A stretch of DNA of 64,000 nucleotides from Sulfitobacter noctilucicola. Its GTDB lineage: Bacteria; Pseudomonadota; Alphaproteobacteria; Rhodobacterales; Rhodobacteraceae. The position numbers were made by a program, and so were the translations under genes. Position 1 is the stretch's first letter. The number at the start of each line of letters is the position of its first letter. Of this stretch, positions 34,671 to 44,202 are shown piece by piece. The notes beneath the pieces were generated by a model, which had not been told where the DNA came from, did no database searches, and worked only from the letters and a program-made list of their open reading frames with translations. The stretch spans positions 1,612,001 to 1,676,000 of the forward strand of contig NZ_JASD01000008.1 of NCBI RefSeq assembly GCF_000622385.1, given 5' to 3'.

Positions 34671-34705
34671 GGCAAAGCGCGGGGTATGACCCGCCGCGCT
34701 TTGCC
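34671..34705. terminator. Bidirectional hairpin between convergent genes
   Basis: GGCAAAGCGCGG (34671-34682) pairs perfectly with CCGCGCTTTGCC (34694-34705). A second 9-bp hairpin (GATAGACCC at 34629-34637 with GGGTCTATC at 34645-34653) overlaps the dehydrogenase stop codon. They separate the convergent dehydrogenase and peptidase genes and could terminate both, although T runs are weak. Confidence 0.55.
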
Positions 34706-34713
34706 TGATTTCA

Positions 34714-36444
34714 TCAAACCCCGGCGACGCGTTCGATCAGGGTTTCAGCGGACCGCATGCCTGCGATCACGTGGTTCTGCCCACGCACCAGTTGTGTGCG
34801 TCCGAACCCCTGCAAATCTGCCGGCGTCGCGGCGATTTTGCTGGCCTGATCCAAGGCGGGCAGGGGCGGGATGGTCAGCGCAGGGTCATGGCGGAACCGG
34901 TCCGAGCGGTTGAAGTTAAGCGGCACCAGAATGCGAGCGAGGTCTTGGATCACGATATTCGCCCGCGCCTCACTGACGGACCCATCGGCGACACCATCGT
35001 AGAACGCGTTAAGCTTGCTCAACAAACTGTCGCTTGCTGCTTTGGCGTCTGAAAGGTCGAACGCATCGCCAGCTTCGGATTGATAGGTCGCCAGCGTGTC
35101 CTGAAATTCGAGGGCCGTCGCGCGCCAGTCCTGCGGCAAGACCGCAGCGTTTGCGTTGCGGAAGACGGCGAGCAGGTACACCTTGATGTCGCGTAACAGA
35201 ATATCCTTGTCAGCGATCTCAAGCGTGTCGTTCTCGGTGTGCCATGCAATGTTCATGCCGCAGCCGCCAACAGCGTAATATCCCAGTTCTTCGCGGTGTG
35301 CGTCTGTCATGGCAGAGGACAGCATGAGATAACCGGACAAACCGATGTTGTTGAAAGAATAGTCGCCTGCGCGGTGGGGGCGTTCGGAGTGCAATTCCTT
35401 GCCGCAAACGTCCTTAATCACCTGTGCCAGATAGTCGTGGTTCTCTGACATGACAGATACATTCAGAAATTCCGTGGCCCAGCGACAGCCGGGGCTGTCA
35501 CAGTTCACCTGCGCCACGCAGTTGGCGTCCAGATCCAGCGCGAAGGTGTCGGAATACCATGTGGATCCCGCGTAACGGCCGGTGGAGTGGCCGGGCCACC
35601 AGACGATTTTGACCGTGCGACGCAGCTTGTCCTTGTTGGCCCACAATACACGGGCGATTTCCAGCATGCTGGCGTCACCGGTTGCGTTATCGCCGACACC
35701 CACATCCCAGCTGTCAAGGTGGCCGTGCAACAGCACGTATTTCTCTGGCTCTTCAGTGCCCGGGATCGTGATTTCAGGCAGTTTTGAGGTGAACCAGCCT
35801 TCTTCCATCTCGGTAAAGATCGTGGCTTCACCACCGGCTTCGGCAATTGCACGCAAGGCCTGACCGCTTTCGAAATTGACCGCGGCAGCGGGAATAGTTG
35901 GTTTGTTCGGCAGATCATCCGTGCCGGGCGTGCCCCAGATGGTCGTGCAGATACCCCAGTGGATATCGACGCCGGGATTGATCGCAATCACACCGATGGC
36001 ACCGCATGTGTCCATCAACGAAATGATCGCGGGGCTGGCGAAACCTTCGGTCAGCACGATCTTGCCGCGCACCTTCGCTTCCATCTCGGCAGAGGCTTCC
36101 AACTGGCTTTCGAACGCGTCTTCTTCGTCCATGTTGGTGGTGCCGGGGATATAGACCAGCGGGCCGCTTAGTCCGTTTGGTGTGTTCACAGCATAGGCAG
36201 GAGGCTTGGCGCGGAACGTTGTGCCATCCGCTTCGACACGCGCCTGACCGGGCAGACTGAGATAGAGCTCCGGCTCGTGCACCTGAACCTCGACACCATG
36301 ACCGCGAAGTGTGTCGACAACTTCATCCATTCCGCGATTGACGTCATCGGGATGCTCGCGCTTGAACGTCGCAAAGCTCTCGACCAAGGCCCACGGCGCA
36401 TCGATTGTCACCTGTTCAAGCAGGTCTTTTTCTGTTTGGTTCAT
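34714..36444 (-). CDS. M28-family peptidase homologue with PA domain
   Basis: This 576-residue protein has no clear signal peptide. A protease-associated domain occupies about residues 85-215 (PLVYIPGTT, GKIVLTEGFASPAII). The M28 domain follows, with probable metal ligands His242 in LLHGHLDSWDVG, Asp252 in GDNATGDAS, Asp316 in NCDSPG and His402 in WHTENDT. The usual adjacent Glu pair (general base and zinc ligand) is replaced by Gly-His in WWPGHSTGRYAGSTWY (about 285-289). The start at 36444 has an AGGAGAG site. It lies downstream of the IclR gene on the same strand. Catalysis may be altered; aminopeptidase or amidase activity toward peptides fits the neighbouring peptide importer. Confidence 0.82.
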   Translation of the reverse strand: MNQTEKDLLEQVTIDAPWALVESFATFKREHPDDVNRGMDEVVDTLRGHGVEVQVHEPELYLSLPGQARVEADGTTFRAKPPAYAVNTPNGLSGPLVYIPGTTNMDEEDAFESQLEASAEMEAKVRGKIVLTEGFASPAIISLMDTCGAIGVIAINPGVDIHWGICTTIWGTPGTDDLPNKPTIPAAAVNFESGQALRAIAEAGGEATIFTEMEEGWFTSKLPEITIPGTEEPEKYVLLHGHLDSWDVGVGDNATGDASMLEIARVLWANKDKLRRTVKIVWWPGHSTGRYAGSTWYSDTFALDLDANCVAQVNCDSPGCRWATEFLNVSVMSENHDYLAQVIKDVCGKELHSERPHRAGDYSFNNIGLSGYLMLSSAMTDAHREELGYYAVGGCGMNIAWHTENDTLEIADKDILLRDIKVYLLAVFRNANAAVLPQDWRATALEFQDTLATYQSEAGDAFDLSDAKAASDSLLSKLNAFYDGVADGSVSEARANIVIQDLARILVPLNFNRSDRFRHDPALTIPPLPALDQASKIAATPADLQGFGRTQLVRGQNHVIAGMRSAETLIERVAGV

Positions 36445-36557
36445 TTCTCTCTCCTGTGTTTTGCTCAATGAAACGATGTTGCATTTGATAAAACGCTAGC
36501 AGAGAGGTTTGAGTCGGGCAAGCGGCGCGATTGCCCGAAGGCGCGGTGTTTGGATTT

Positions 36558-37346
36558 TCAGCCGAGGGTGAGCTTTGCGGAGATTTTGTCGGCCGCAGCC
36601 TTCACCGCTTCGATATAGACTTCGCGTCTTTGCTCATCGAGGCGCACGGCGGCACCGGCGATTGAAAGGGCGGCCACCACTTCACCCGATGCGTTAAAGA
36701 TCGGGGCAGCGATCGAAAATGCGCCATCATCCAGATCGTTCAGCGCCACGTTGTACCCGTTTGCACGAATCCGGTGCAGGATTTTGCTGAGCTGTTCGGG
36801 GTCTGTGATTGTATGATTCGTGTAGCTGGGCATTTCGGACGTGAGGACGCGGTCTAGAATGGAGGGTTCAGCATAGGCGAGCAACAACATTGAGCCGCCG
36901 CCTGCATGCAATGGCCCCTTGCGCCCTGTTTGCGCGAACATACGGATCGCGTGCAGCCCTTCGCGAGTCGCCAGGGCCAGCGCATAATTCCCTTCGCGGA
37001 TGACCAGATTGACGTTTTCGCCAGTTTCATCACGCAACTCGTCCATGATTTGCGGGGCGACATGCAGCAAAGCCCCATCGCGGCCCACGCGTTCGCCCAA
37101 CAGGGCAACGCGGTAGCCCAGTGAAAAGGTGGCCCGTTCTGCGTCGCGGTGCACATAACCTGCTTCTTCGAGTGTCTGTAACAGTCTGAAAACGATAGAT
37201 TTCGTTAGCCCCATTTCATTGGCCAGTGCGGTCACGCCAAGGCCGGGTTTTTCGGCCAGAGCCTCGAGAACATTCAGCGCGCGACCCACTGCCTCAATTT
37301 TATACGATTTTCGTTGGGCAGGGGGGGGTACAGCATCGTTTGTCAT
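36558..37346 (-). CDS. IclR-family transcriptional regulator
   Basis: This 262-residue protein has an N-terminal winged helix (LGVTALANEMGLTKSIVFRLL) and the IclR effector domain (about 90-262) with its GGGSMLLLAY and SIAAPIFNASGEVVAALS segments. The ATG at 37346 follows GGAG; an open extension to 37511 overlaps the intergenic region and is rejected. It is divergent from the large peptide-transport and hydantoinase operon and upstream of the M28 gene, so it probably controls both. An inverted repeat in the gap (37385-37433) is a candidate operator. Confidence 0.93.
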   Translation of the reverse strand: MTNDAVPPPAQRKSYKIEAVGRALNVLEALAEKPGLGVTALANEMGLTKSIVFRLLQTLEEAGYVHRDAERATFSLGYRVALLGERVGRDGALLHVAPQIMDELRDETGENVNLVIREGNYALALATREGLHAIRMFAQTGRKGPLHAGGGSMLLLAYAEPSILDRVLTSEMPSYTNHTITDPEQLSKILHRIRANGYNVALNDLDDGAFSIAAPIFNASGEVVAALSIAGAAVRLDEQRREVYIEAVKAAADKISAKLTLG

Positions 37347-37384
37347 GGTTGCTCCAAAAAAGTGTATTGTCTTTTTCAACATTC

Positions 37385-37433
37385 GTGTTTTACTGAATAA
37401 AGTAATTTCGTTCTGTCTCACTGAGTAAAACAC
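37385..37433. promoter_or_regulatory. Inverted repeat in the IclR/ABC operon divergent promoter region
   Basis: GTGTTTTACT (37385-37394) and AGTAAAACAC (37424-37433) are perfect inverted repeats separated by 29 bases. The left half also contains the smaller repeat TTACT-6-AGTAA. It lies in the 237-base gap between divergent genes, as expected for an operator of the IclR regulator. Confidence 0.6.
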
Positions 37434-37583
37434 TAGAGGCTGTCCGTCAATACCAAGAATAACGCCGGACTGCCCGGCGAAAGAATGTACGGAAGAGAAG
37501 TTTGGCCGCACGTTTGGTCGCGTTGTTCCGTAACATTTGCATGCTGACTGGCCCGATGGGTCGACGACAACAGGAGAGATATT

Positions 37584-39239
37584 GTGAACACACTATTAAA
37601 GCTGGCGTCTACGTCGCTGATGAGCATGGCGATGCTTGCCGGACCGACATGGGCGCAGGACAAAATCCGCACGATCCATTTGCTTTCGCGCCCGCAGGCG
37701 GCGCAACCGGCGGAATTTCAGGCCGTTCAACTTATTGCACAGGAATGGCGCAAACTGGGTCTGGACGTAGAAGTTGACGTCATGCCGTGGGAGCAGATGT
37801 CATCCGAGGTTTGGTACAACCGCGAAGACTGGGACGTGACGGCGTGGCAGATGACCGGCCGGCCCGAACGCTCCGATCCCGACGAGATTATCTATAACCT
37901 TTTCCACTCCACCACGGCGGAATCCGGTTATAACTTCATCGGATACAACAACCCCGAATATGATGCGCTGGTTGAAAAGCAGCGTGTGACGATTGACCCG
38001 ACAGAGCGTCAGGCGCTTGTCCGTCAGGCGCAGGAAATTCTGGCCAAAGACCAGCCCAACATGATGCTGGTGCACCCCGAGCAGGCCTTTGCCTTTGACA
38101 ACACAATCTGGGATGCAGCATCGGTTGTAAATCAGTCGGGCATCGGTATCCGTAACACATGGACGTGGTTGTCGCTGGCCCCCAAGGGCGACCAGAAAGA
38201 CATCATTGCCAATTCCGCCGATAACGTGATTGCGGTAAACCCGCTTTATATCTCCGGGGTGACCGACAGCTGGATTACCGAGCTGCTGTATGACCGCCTG
38301 TTCCGCGTTGGGCCGGACGGCTTGCCCACAGAATGGGCCGCGACCAGCTATGAATGGCGCGACGACAAGACCATCGCCGTGACCCTGCGCGATGATATGA
38401 AGTGGCATGACGGTGAACCCCTGACCGCCGAAGACGTCAAGTTTTCGTTTGAGACAACGGTTGGTGGTGAAGCGCCGATGTATTCGCCGTTCGGCAAGGG
38501 CATCAGCGATATCGCAATCGAGGGCGACAATGTCGTGGTCTTCACGCTTGAGAACCCGTCTGCGTCTTTCATCATCTCCAGCCTTGCCAAGATCAACCTG
38601 ATCCCCAAGCACGTGTGGGAGCCGATCCTTGCCGACCTGTCGACCAAAGAGGAAAACGCAGAGAGCTATCAGGAAGAGATGCCCATCGGTTCAGGCCCTT
38701 ACAAGTTTGACCGCTGGATCACCAACGAAGAGATCGTTCTGAGTGCAAACACCGATCACTTCAACGCACCAAAGGCCGAGCGCTGGATCCTGCGTTTTGT
38801 GCCGAACGCCGAAGCATCTTTGGGCATGTTGCGTTCAGGTGAGGTGAACTTCCTGACCGATTTCTCCGGTGACCCGCAAGTTCTGGTTGATGCCGCAGAA
38901 GCGGATGGTGATCTGGAAGTCGTATCAACCGTCGACATCGGTTTCCGGTATCTGGCCTTTAACAACCGCCGCCCGCCGTTCGATGATCCGGCCTTCCGCT
39001 CGGCGCTGTCCTCTGCCGTTGATCGCCGCCTGATCGTAAACGCTGCTTTCAAAGGCTTTGCGGTGGCATCAAACTCGGTTGTTTCACCGGCGCTTGAATT
39101 CTGGCACGCCAAAGATGTTGTCGACAACTTCAAGGCGGGGTCTGACGTCGCGAAAGCGATGCTGGAAGAAGCAGGCTACACAATGGATGGTGACAGTCTG
39201 GCCTATCCTGATGGCGTAAAAGAGACACTGGCCGACTAA
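37584..39239 (+). CDS. ABC transporter substrate-binding protein, family 5 (oligopeptide/dipeptide type)
   Basis: This 551-residue exported protein starts with a GTG at 37584 after AGGAGAG and has a signal peptide (NTLLKLASTSLMSMAMLAG, cleavage after TWA). The family-5 fold is visible, for example the conserved LRDDMKWHDGEPLTAEDVKF at about residues 270-290. It binds peptides or similarly sized ligands in the periplasm. It is the first gene of a plus-strand operon that also encodes two permeases, two ATPases, a QOR-like protein, HyuB, HyuA and an M20 peptidase. Likely ligands are therefore small peptides, 5-oxoproline or hydantoin-like compounds (inference). Confidence 0.93.
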   Translation: MNTLLKLASTSLMSMAMLAGPTWAQDKIRTIHLLSRPQAAQPAEFQAVQLIAQEWRKLGLDVEVDVMPWEQMSSEVWYNREDWDVTAWQMTGRPERSDPDEIIYNLFHSTTAESGYNFIGYNNPEYDALVEKQRVTIDPTERQALVRQAQEILAKDQPNMMLVHPEQAFAFDNTIWDAASVVNQSGIGIRNTWTWLSLAPKGDQKDIIANSADNVIAVNPLYISGVTDSWITELLYDRLFRVGPDGLPTEWAATSYEWRDDKTIAVTLRDDMKWHDGEPLTAEDVKFSFETTVGGEAPMYSPFGKGISDIAIEGDNVVVFTLENPSASFIISSLAKINLIPKHVWEPILADLSTKEENAESYQEEMPIGSGPYKFDRWITNEEIVLSANTDHFNAPKAERWILRFVPNAEASLGMLRSGEVNFLTDFSGDPQVLVDAAEADGDLEVVSTVDIGFRYLAFNNRRPPFDDPAFRSALSSAVDRRLIVNAAFKGFAVASNSVVSPALEFWHAKDVVDNFKAGSDVAKAMLEEAGYTMDGDSLAYPDGVKETLAD

Positions 39240-39320
39240 CGACGGCCCGATCAAAACGGGGGCGGCGCGTCTGTGCCGCTCTCTCCTCCCCCTTTCACCC
39301 AAAACTGGCAGCAGGTTCTC

Positions 39321-40298
39321 ATGAGTACGCTCAAACCCGTTCTATCGCGCACCTTACAGTTAATGCTGGTCCTTTGGGCAGTTGTGACAATCCTGTTTCT
39401 GATGTTCCGCTTGATGCCGGGCAACCCGCTCGCGGCCTACATCGACCCGTCTTTCACCCTTGAACAGCAAGAGCAGTTGATCCGCCAATTCGGTCTGGAT
39501 GAACCACTGCTGTCGCAGTATTTCACCTACCTCGGCAATCTGTTGCAGGGCGAGCTGGGATATTCATTCCGCTACCGCACGCCGGTTTCCGAACGCATCT
39601 GGCTGCTGCTTCCGAACACGCTGATCCTGACGTTTTCCTCGCTCATCATTGCCTACATCTTTGGTATTCTCGCGGGTGCGTGGCTTGCATGGCGCCGCGC
39701 CAGCCGCGCCGAAGCTGTGGCTTTGCCCATTGTCCTTGCCACCCGCGCGATGCCGGAGTTCTGGCTGGGTATGGTGTTGCTGGCGGTCTTTTCCTTTTCG
39801 CTGGGCATATTCCCTGCGGGGGGAACGCGGTCCGCTGGCACCGAATACGACAGCCTTTGGGCGCTCTATACCTCGGCTGATTTTCTGTCCCACCTCGCGC
39901 TGCCGATGCTGACGCTGGCAATATATTCCCAGGGTTTGCCGTTGCTGCTGATGCGGTCGAACATGCTGGACGTGATGAAAGAAGACTTCGTCACCATGGC
40001 CAAGGTCAAAGGCCTGTCACCCTATACTATTGTCATCAAACACGGCGCACGTAACGCTTTGCTGCCGGTGATGACGTCGTTCGCAATCTCTGTCGGTTAT
40101 CAATTGCAAGGCAACGTGGTGGTCGAAAGCGTGTTCTCCTGGCCGGGATTGGGACGTGAACTTGTCTCGGCGGTTTCAGCTTCCGACTATCCACTGGCGC
40201 AGGGGGCGTTCTTGATGATCGCTGTTGTCGTAATCCTGATGAACCTGATTGCCGACCTTCTTTACACCTTCCTCGACCCAAGGATTTCCCATGCCTGA
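39321..40298 (+). CDS. ABC transporter permease (DppB/OppB type)
   Basis: This 325-residue protein has about six hydrophobic segments. The start segment shows LFLMFRLMPGNPLAAYIDPS, typical of the OppB side. The ATPase-docking loop is MAKVKGLSPYTIVIKHGARN, followed by ALLPVMT. The ATG at 39321 is chosen over an upstream in-frame codon at 39273. It overlaps the next permease gene by 8 bases, confirming operon coupling. Confidence 0.93.
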   Translation: MSTLKPVLSRTLQLMLVLWAVVTILFLMFRLMPGNPLAAYIDPSFTLEQQEQLIRQFGLDEPLLSQYFTYLGNLLQGELGYSFRYRTPVSERIWLLLPNTLILTFSSLIIAYIFGILAGAWLAWRRASRAEAVALPIVLATRAMPEFWLGMVLLAVFSFSLGIFPAGGTRSAGTEYDSLWALYTSADFLSHLALPMLTLAIYSQGLPLLLMRSNMLDVMKEDFVTMAKVKGLSPYTIVIKHGARNALLPVMTSFAISVGYQLQGNVVVESVFSWPGLGRELVSAVSASDYPLAQGAFLMIAVVVILMNLIADLLYTFLDPRISHA

Positions 40299-41184
40299 GG
40301 CTATCGCTTCCCAAGGACCGATCCGCCGCATGTTCAACATGCTGAACCTGCCGGTTGGCGACAACTTTGCCGTTGCGGGTCTGGTGATCTATCTGCTGTT
40401 TGTCCTGACCGCGATCTTTGCGCCGGTGCTGGCCCCCTATGATCCGACCGAGATTTTGTATTCGGAAGATTACAACCTCGCGTCTGATTTCCTGCCGGGG
40501 CAGGAGGGCCATATTCTGGGCACCACCAGCCTTGGCCGCGATATCTTTTCGCAGATCGTCTATGGCGCACGGTCGGCCCTGCTGGTTGGTTTGACGGCGG
40601 CGTTTATGGTCGCGTTCATCGGCACCATTGTCGGCCTGATGTCCGGTTATTTCGGGGGCTGGATTGATACCGTCCTGATGCGGCTGGCCGATGTGGCCTT
40701 TGGTATTCCGTTCCTGCCGTTTGTGATTGTGATCTCGGCCTTTCTCGAACCCTCAATCTGGAACACGGTCATCGCTATGGCGCTGGTCCTGTGGCGTGAC
40801 ACAGCGCGCGTGATCCGTTCGCAAGTGCTGACCCTACGCTCTCGCGGCTATGTAGAAGCGGCGCGGGTGTCAGGCTCTTCCGATTTCAAGATCATCACAC
40901 GCCACATCGCGCCCAATATCGTCCCGCTGTCGCTTCTTTACGGGTCCATTGCCATCGGCTGGGCCATCCTGACCGAAGCCTCCATCAGCTTTCTGGGGTT
41001 CGGTGATCCTGACAGCATCAGTTGGGGCTTCATGTTGCAGGATGCCTTTGCCAGTCAGGCACTGAGCCGCCAAGCCTATCATTGGTTCATCCCTCCGGGC
41101 CTAGCAATCATTCTGGTCGTTTCTGCGGGGTTCTTCATCTCGCGCGGTTACGAAAACCTTCTGTTTCCAAAGTTGGGCCGTTGA
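40291..41184 (+). CDS. ABC transporter permease (DppC/OppC type)
   Basis: This 297-residue protein has six hydrophobic segments and the OppC N-terminal extension. Its family segments include HILGTTSLGRDIFSQIVYGA and an EAA loop, YVEAARVSGSSDFKIITRHI. The ATG at 40291 lies within the end of the DppB-type gene. The first ATPase gene starts one base after its stop. It is the second channel half of the peptide-type importer. Confidence 0.94.
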   Translation: MPEAIASQGPIRRMFNMLNLPVGDNFAVAGLVIYLLFVLTAIFAPVLAPYDPTEILYSEDYNLASDFLPGQEGHILGTTSLGRDIFSQIVYGARSALLVGLTAAFMVAFIGTIVGLMSGYFGGWIDTVLMRLADVAFGIPFLPFVIVISAFLEPSIWNTVIAMALVLWRDTARVIRSQVLTLRSRGYVEAARVSGSSDFKIITRHIAPNIVPLSLLYGSIAIGWAILTEASISFLGFGDPDSISWGFMLQDAFASQALSRQAYHWFIPPGLAIILVVSAGFFISRGYENLLFPKLGR

Positions 41185-41185
41185 T

Positions 41186-42205
41186 ATGACTGACCACCTT
41201 CTTACCGTCAAAGATCTGTCTATCGCCTATGAGGTGCCGGGTCTTGATATCGTCGCCGTGTCACGCGCGTCCTTTGATGTGCCAAAGGGGTCAATCGTCG
41301 GGCTCGTAGGCGAAAGCGGCTGTGGCAAGACCACGATGGCGCGCGCCTTTACCCGCATCATTTCCGACAACGCCAAGATCACCGAAGGCAGCATGATGTT
41401 TGACGGGCAAGACCTCGCCAAGCTACCGGAGAAAGCGATGAACGCCCTGCGCTGGCGTGACATTGCATTTGTGCCGCAATCGGCAATGAACTCGCTCGAT
41501 CCGGTGTACCGCGTTGAATACCAGTTGAATGAAGTGCTGCGGGGCAGGGGCGGCATGACCCGTGCTCAAGCCAAGGTGCGTGCGGAAGAACTGTTCGAAA
41601 TGGTCGGGATTGAGGCGAACCGTCTGCGTGACTATCCACACCAGTTTTCCGGCGGCATGCGCCAGAGGGTCGCGATTGCCTTGGCGCTCGCATTGAACCC
41701 CAAGCTGATCGTGGCGGATGAACCGGTGACGGCATTGGATGTGATCGTTCAACGCCAAATTCTGGACCAGATGCGCGATCTGCAACGCGAGCTTGGCATT
41801 TCTATCATTATGGTAACGCATGACATTTCTGTCGTCGCCTATATCTGTGACCGCACGGTGGTGATGTACGCAGGCGAGGTGGTCGAGGATTGCGATACCG
41901 CGACGCTGCTATCCGAACCGCTGCATCCTTACACCATGGGTCTGAAGAACGCCTTCCCCGATATTGCAAGCGCGGGTTCGGGCACGCTGACCCCGATCAG
42001 TGGCGCGCCGCCGGACCTTGCCACCCCGCCAAGCGGTTGCCGTTTTGCGGCGCGCTGCCCCTTTGCCACCGATCACTGCCGTGCAGTGTCACCCGTTCTG
42101 GAAAAGCAGGCAGAGGGCCATTCGGTCGCCTGTCACCGCGCGCACGAAGCGGCGCAGTTGCGTGCGCAGGCAGCCCAACCCGAGACATGGGGAGAGATGG
42201 CATGA
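41186..42205 (+). CDS. ABC transporter ATP-binding protein (DppD/OppD type)
   Basis: This 339-residue ATPase has Walker A GESGCGKTT, signature FSGGMRQRVAIAL, Walker B VADEPVTALD and the switch histidine in MVTHDISVVAYI. The C-terminal Cys-rich segment CRFAARCPFATDHC is typical of OppD-type subunits and may bind an iron-sulfur cluster in this family. Its stop overlaps the start of the partner ATPase gene (ATGA at 42202). It powers the peptide-type importer together with that subunit. Confidence 0.94.
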   Translation: MTDHLLTVKDLSIAYEVPGLDIVAVSRASFDVPKGSIVGLVGESGCGKTTMARAFTRIISDNAKITEGSMMFDGQDLAKLPEKAMNALRWRDIAFVPQSAMNSLDPVYRVEYQLNEVLRGRGGMTRAQAKVRAEELFEMVGIEANRLRDYPHQFSGGMRQRVAIALALALNPKLIVADEPVTALDVIVQRQILDQMRDLQRELGISIIMVTHDISVVAYICDRTVVMYAGEVVEDCDTATLLSEPLHPYTMGLKNAFPDIASAGSGTLTPISGAPPDLATPPSGCRFAARCPFATDHCRAVSPVLEKQAEGHSVACHRAHEAAQLRAQAAQPETWGEMA

Positions 42206-43185
42206 GCACGCCACTTGTCGAGGTCGAAAACGCGCAATTGCATTACAAGGTCGGCTCGGCCGCGTCTGCGATGTTGGGGTTGCCTTCGGTCGTCAAAGCG
42301 GTCGACGGAATTACTTTCACGCTGAACAAAGGCGAAAGTGTCGGTCTGCTTGGCGAAAGCGGATGCGGGAAAACGTCGATGGGGCGTCTTTTGGTCAAAC
42401 TGGAGGACGTCACAGGCGGGTCGGCCCGTTTTGACGGGGCAGAAATTGCGCAGCTAAAGGGAACTGAACTGCGCAAGTTCCGGTCGCGCAGCCAGATGAT
42501 ATTCCAGAACCCCTTTGACGCGGTAAACCCCCGTTATTCCATCAAGAAAACGATGGCAGAGCCGTTAGGCAACGCGGGTATCCCCAAAACGGAATGGGAC
42601 AGCCGCATCATCAAGGCGCTGGAACTTGTCCGCCTTGCCGAGCCCGAGCAATATCTGGACCGCTATCCGCACCAGTTGTCGGGCGGTCAGTTGCAGCGTG
42701 TGGTGATGGCCCGCGCCCTGATCCTTGAACCCGACTTTGTGGTCGCGGACGAGCCGGTTTCGATGCTCGACGTTTCTGTCCGTGCCGGTGTGTTGAACGT
42801 TTTCCGCGAGGTCCGCGACAAGCTGGGGCTGACTGCGATCTACATCAGCCATGATCTGGCGCTTGTGCGCTACGTGTGTGAACGCACCATCGTCATGTAT
42901 CTGGGCCGCATCATGGAGGACGGCCCGACCGAAGAGATCGTACGCGACCCGCTGCACCCCTATACGCAAGCGCTGGTCGCTGCCGTGCCAACCCCCAAAG
43001 CAGATCAAAGCCATGATCCTCTTCCCATCGGGCGCGGTGCACCCGATCCGCGCAATCCGCCATCGGGCTGCGTTTTCCGCGATCGCTGTCCCAAAGCTTT
43101 TGGTCGTTGTGCCACCGACATTCCGTTGCCGCAGAAAGTGGGCAACCGCGATGTGGCCTGCCATCTGTTTGACGAGCGTTCGTGA
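42202..43185 (+). CDS. ABC transporter ATP-binding protein (DppF/OppF type)
   Basis: This 327-residue ATPase has Walker A GESGCGKTS, signature LSGGQLQRVVMARAL, Walker B VADEPVSMLDVS and switch histidine in YISHDLALVRYV. It also has the Cys-rich C-terminal segment (CVFRDRCPKAFGRC). The ATG at 42202 lies inside the stop of the DppD-type gene; the long open frame upstream to 41890 is a shadow of that gene. Its stop touches the ATG of the next gene (TGATG). Confidence 0.94.
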   Translation: MSTPLVEVENAQLHYKVGSAASAMLGLPSVVKAVDGITFTLNKGESVGLLGESGCGKTSMGRLLVKLEDVTGGSARFDGAEIAQLKGTELRKFRSRSQMIFQNPFDAVNPRYSIKKTMAEPLGNAGIPKTEWDSRIIKALELVRLAEPEQYLDRYPHQLSGGQLQRVVMARALILEPDFVVADEPVSMLDVSVRAGVLNVFREVRDKLGLTAIYISHDLALVRYVCERTIVMYLGRIMEDGPTEEIVRDPLHPYTQALVAAVPTPKADQSHDPLPIGRGAPDPRNPPSGCVFRDRCPKAFGRCATDIPLPQKVGNRDVACHLFDERS

Positions 43186-44192
43186 TGCGTGCCGCCACCT
43201 ATTCCCGGACCGGTCCAGCGGCTGAGGTTTTGTCGGTCATTGATATGCCCGATCCGAAACCCGCCTCCGGAGAGGTGGTGGTACGCATCCATGCGTCGGG
43301 CATTAACCCCGCAGACGTGAAACGGCGCGCCGGATGGAATGGGATGCAGATGGCCCATCCGCTGGTGATCCCGCATTGCGACGGGGCAGGCGTGATCGTG
43401 GAAACTGGTGAAGGTGTATCCGAAGACCGGATCGGTGAACGGGTCTGGCTGTGGAACGCACAGGGCGGATACGGCGAAGCGGGACGCGCCTATGGCACCG
43501 CCGCTGAACTGATTGCATTGCCATCGGAACAGGCGGTGCGGCTGTCTGACAAACTGAGCTTCGAAGAAGGTGCTTGCCTTGGCGTTCCGGGCCTGACCGC
43601 ATGGCTTTTGGTGCTCGCAGATGGGCCGGTCGATGGTAAAACACTTTTGATCCAGGGGGCTGCTGGCGCTGTGGGCCATATGGCTTTGCAGGTCGCCCTG
43701 CACCATAATGCCGATGTCATTGCGGTTGTCAGCTCTGATACGAGGGCGCAACACGTGGGCAAGATCGCGCGGGTTCCGACCATCAACCGGCACACCGAAG
43801 ACGTCGCTGCCCATGTGCATGAATTGACAAGCGGCACAGGTGTTGATCGCGTTATCGAGGTCGATCTAGCCGCCAATCTGGAAACCGACATCGCTTGTCT
43901 TGCCGTGCATGGGACCATCGCGTCTTACTCCTGCTCGTCTGATCCCACACCGACACTACCCTATTACAAGCTGGCCGATCTGGGCGCGGTGATCCGCTTT
44001 GTGCAGGGTTTCCGCCTGACAGCCGATCAACGTAAGGCCGCGAACGCAATGCTTACTGAACTGTCCGATGCAGGTGCCTTGCGCCCCGCCATCGGCGCAT
44101 CATTCCCTCTGACCGATATCGCGCAGGCGCATGAAAACATGCACAGCGGCGCGTTTGGCCAGACGGTACTCACCCTCGCAGCGAACGACTAA
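43185..44192 (+). CDS. Zinc-independent quinone oxidoreductase-like MDR protein
   Basis: This 335-residue protein is a medium-chain dehydrogenase/reductase of the QOR type. The GroES-like part has RIHASGINPADVKRR and GHDGAG-like HCDGAGVIVETG. The Rossmann part has the NADPH loop IQGAAGAVGHMALQVA. No structural-zinc cysteines are visible. An ATG at 43185 overlaps the ATPase stop by one base; a GTG three bases earlier is an alternative. Placed between the importer and HyuB genes, it probably reduces an enal, quinone or similar intermediate, but no substrate can be named. Confidence 0.88.
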   Translation: MRAATYSRTGPAAEVLSVIDMPDPKPASGEVVVRIHASGINPADVKRRAGWNGMQMAHPLVIPHCDGAGVIVETGEGVSEDRIGERVWLWNAQGGYGEAGRAYGTAAELIALPSEQAVRLSDKLSFEEGACLGVPGLTAWLLVLADGPVDGKTLLIQGAAGAVGHMALQVALHHNADVIAVVSSDTRAQHVGKIARVPTINRHTEDVAAHVHELTSGTGVDRVIEVDLAANLETDIACLAVHGTIASYSCSSDPTPTLPYYKLADLGAVIRFVQGFRLTADQRKAANAMLTELSDAGALRPAIGASFPLTDIAQAHENMHSGAFGQTVLTLAAND

Positions 44193-44202
44193 GGAGCTGA
44201 TG

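Noticed and set aside
37347..37511. Upstream extension of the IclR frame
   Set aside because: It lies over the inverted repeat and promoter region and has no family resemblance; ATG 37346 has a good ribosome site.
41890..42201. Upstream extension of the DppF-type frame
   Set aside because: It is an out-of-frame shadow of the DppD-type gene; ATG 42202 overlaps that gene's stop in the usual coupled way.
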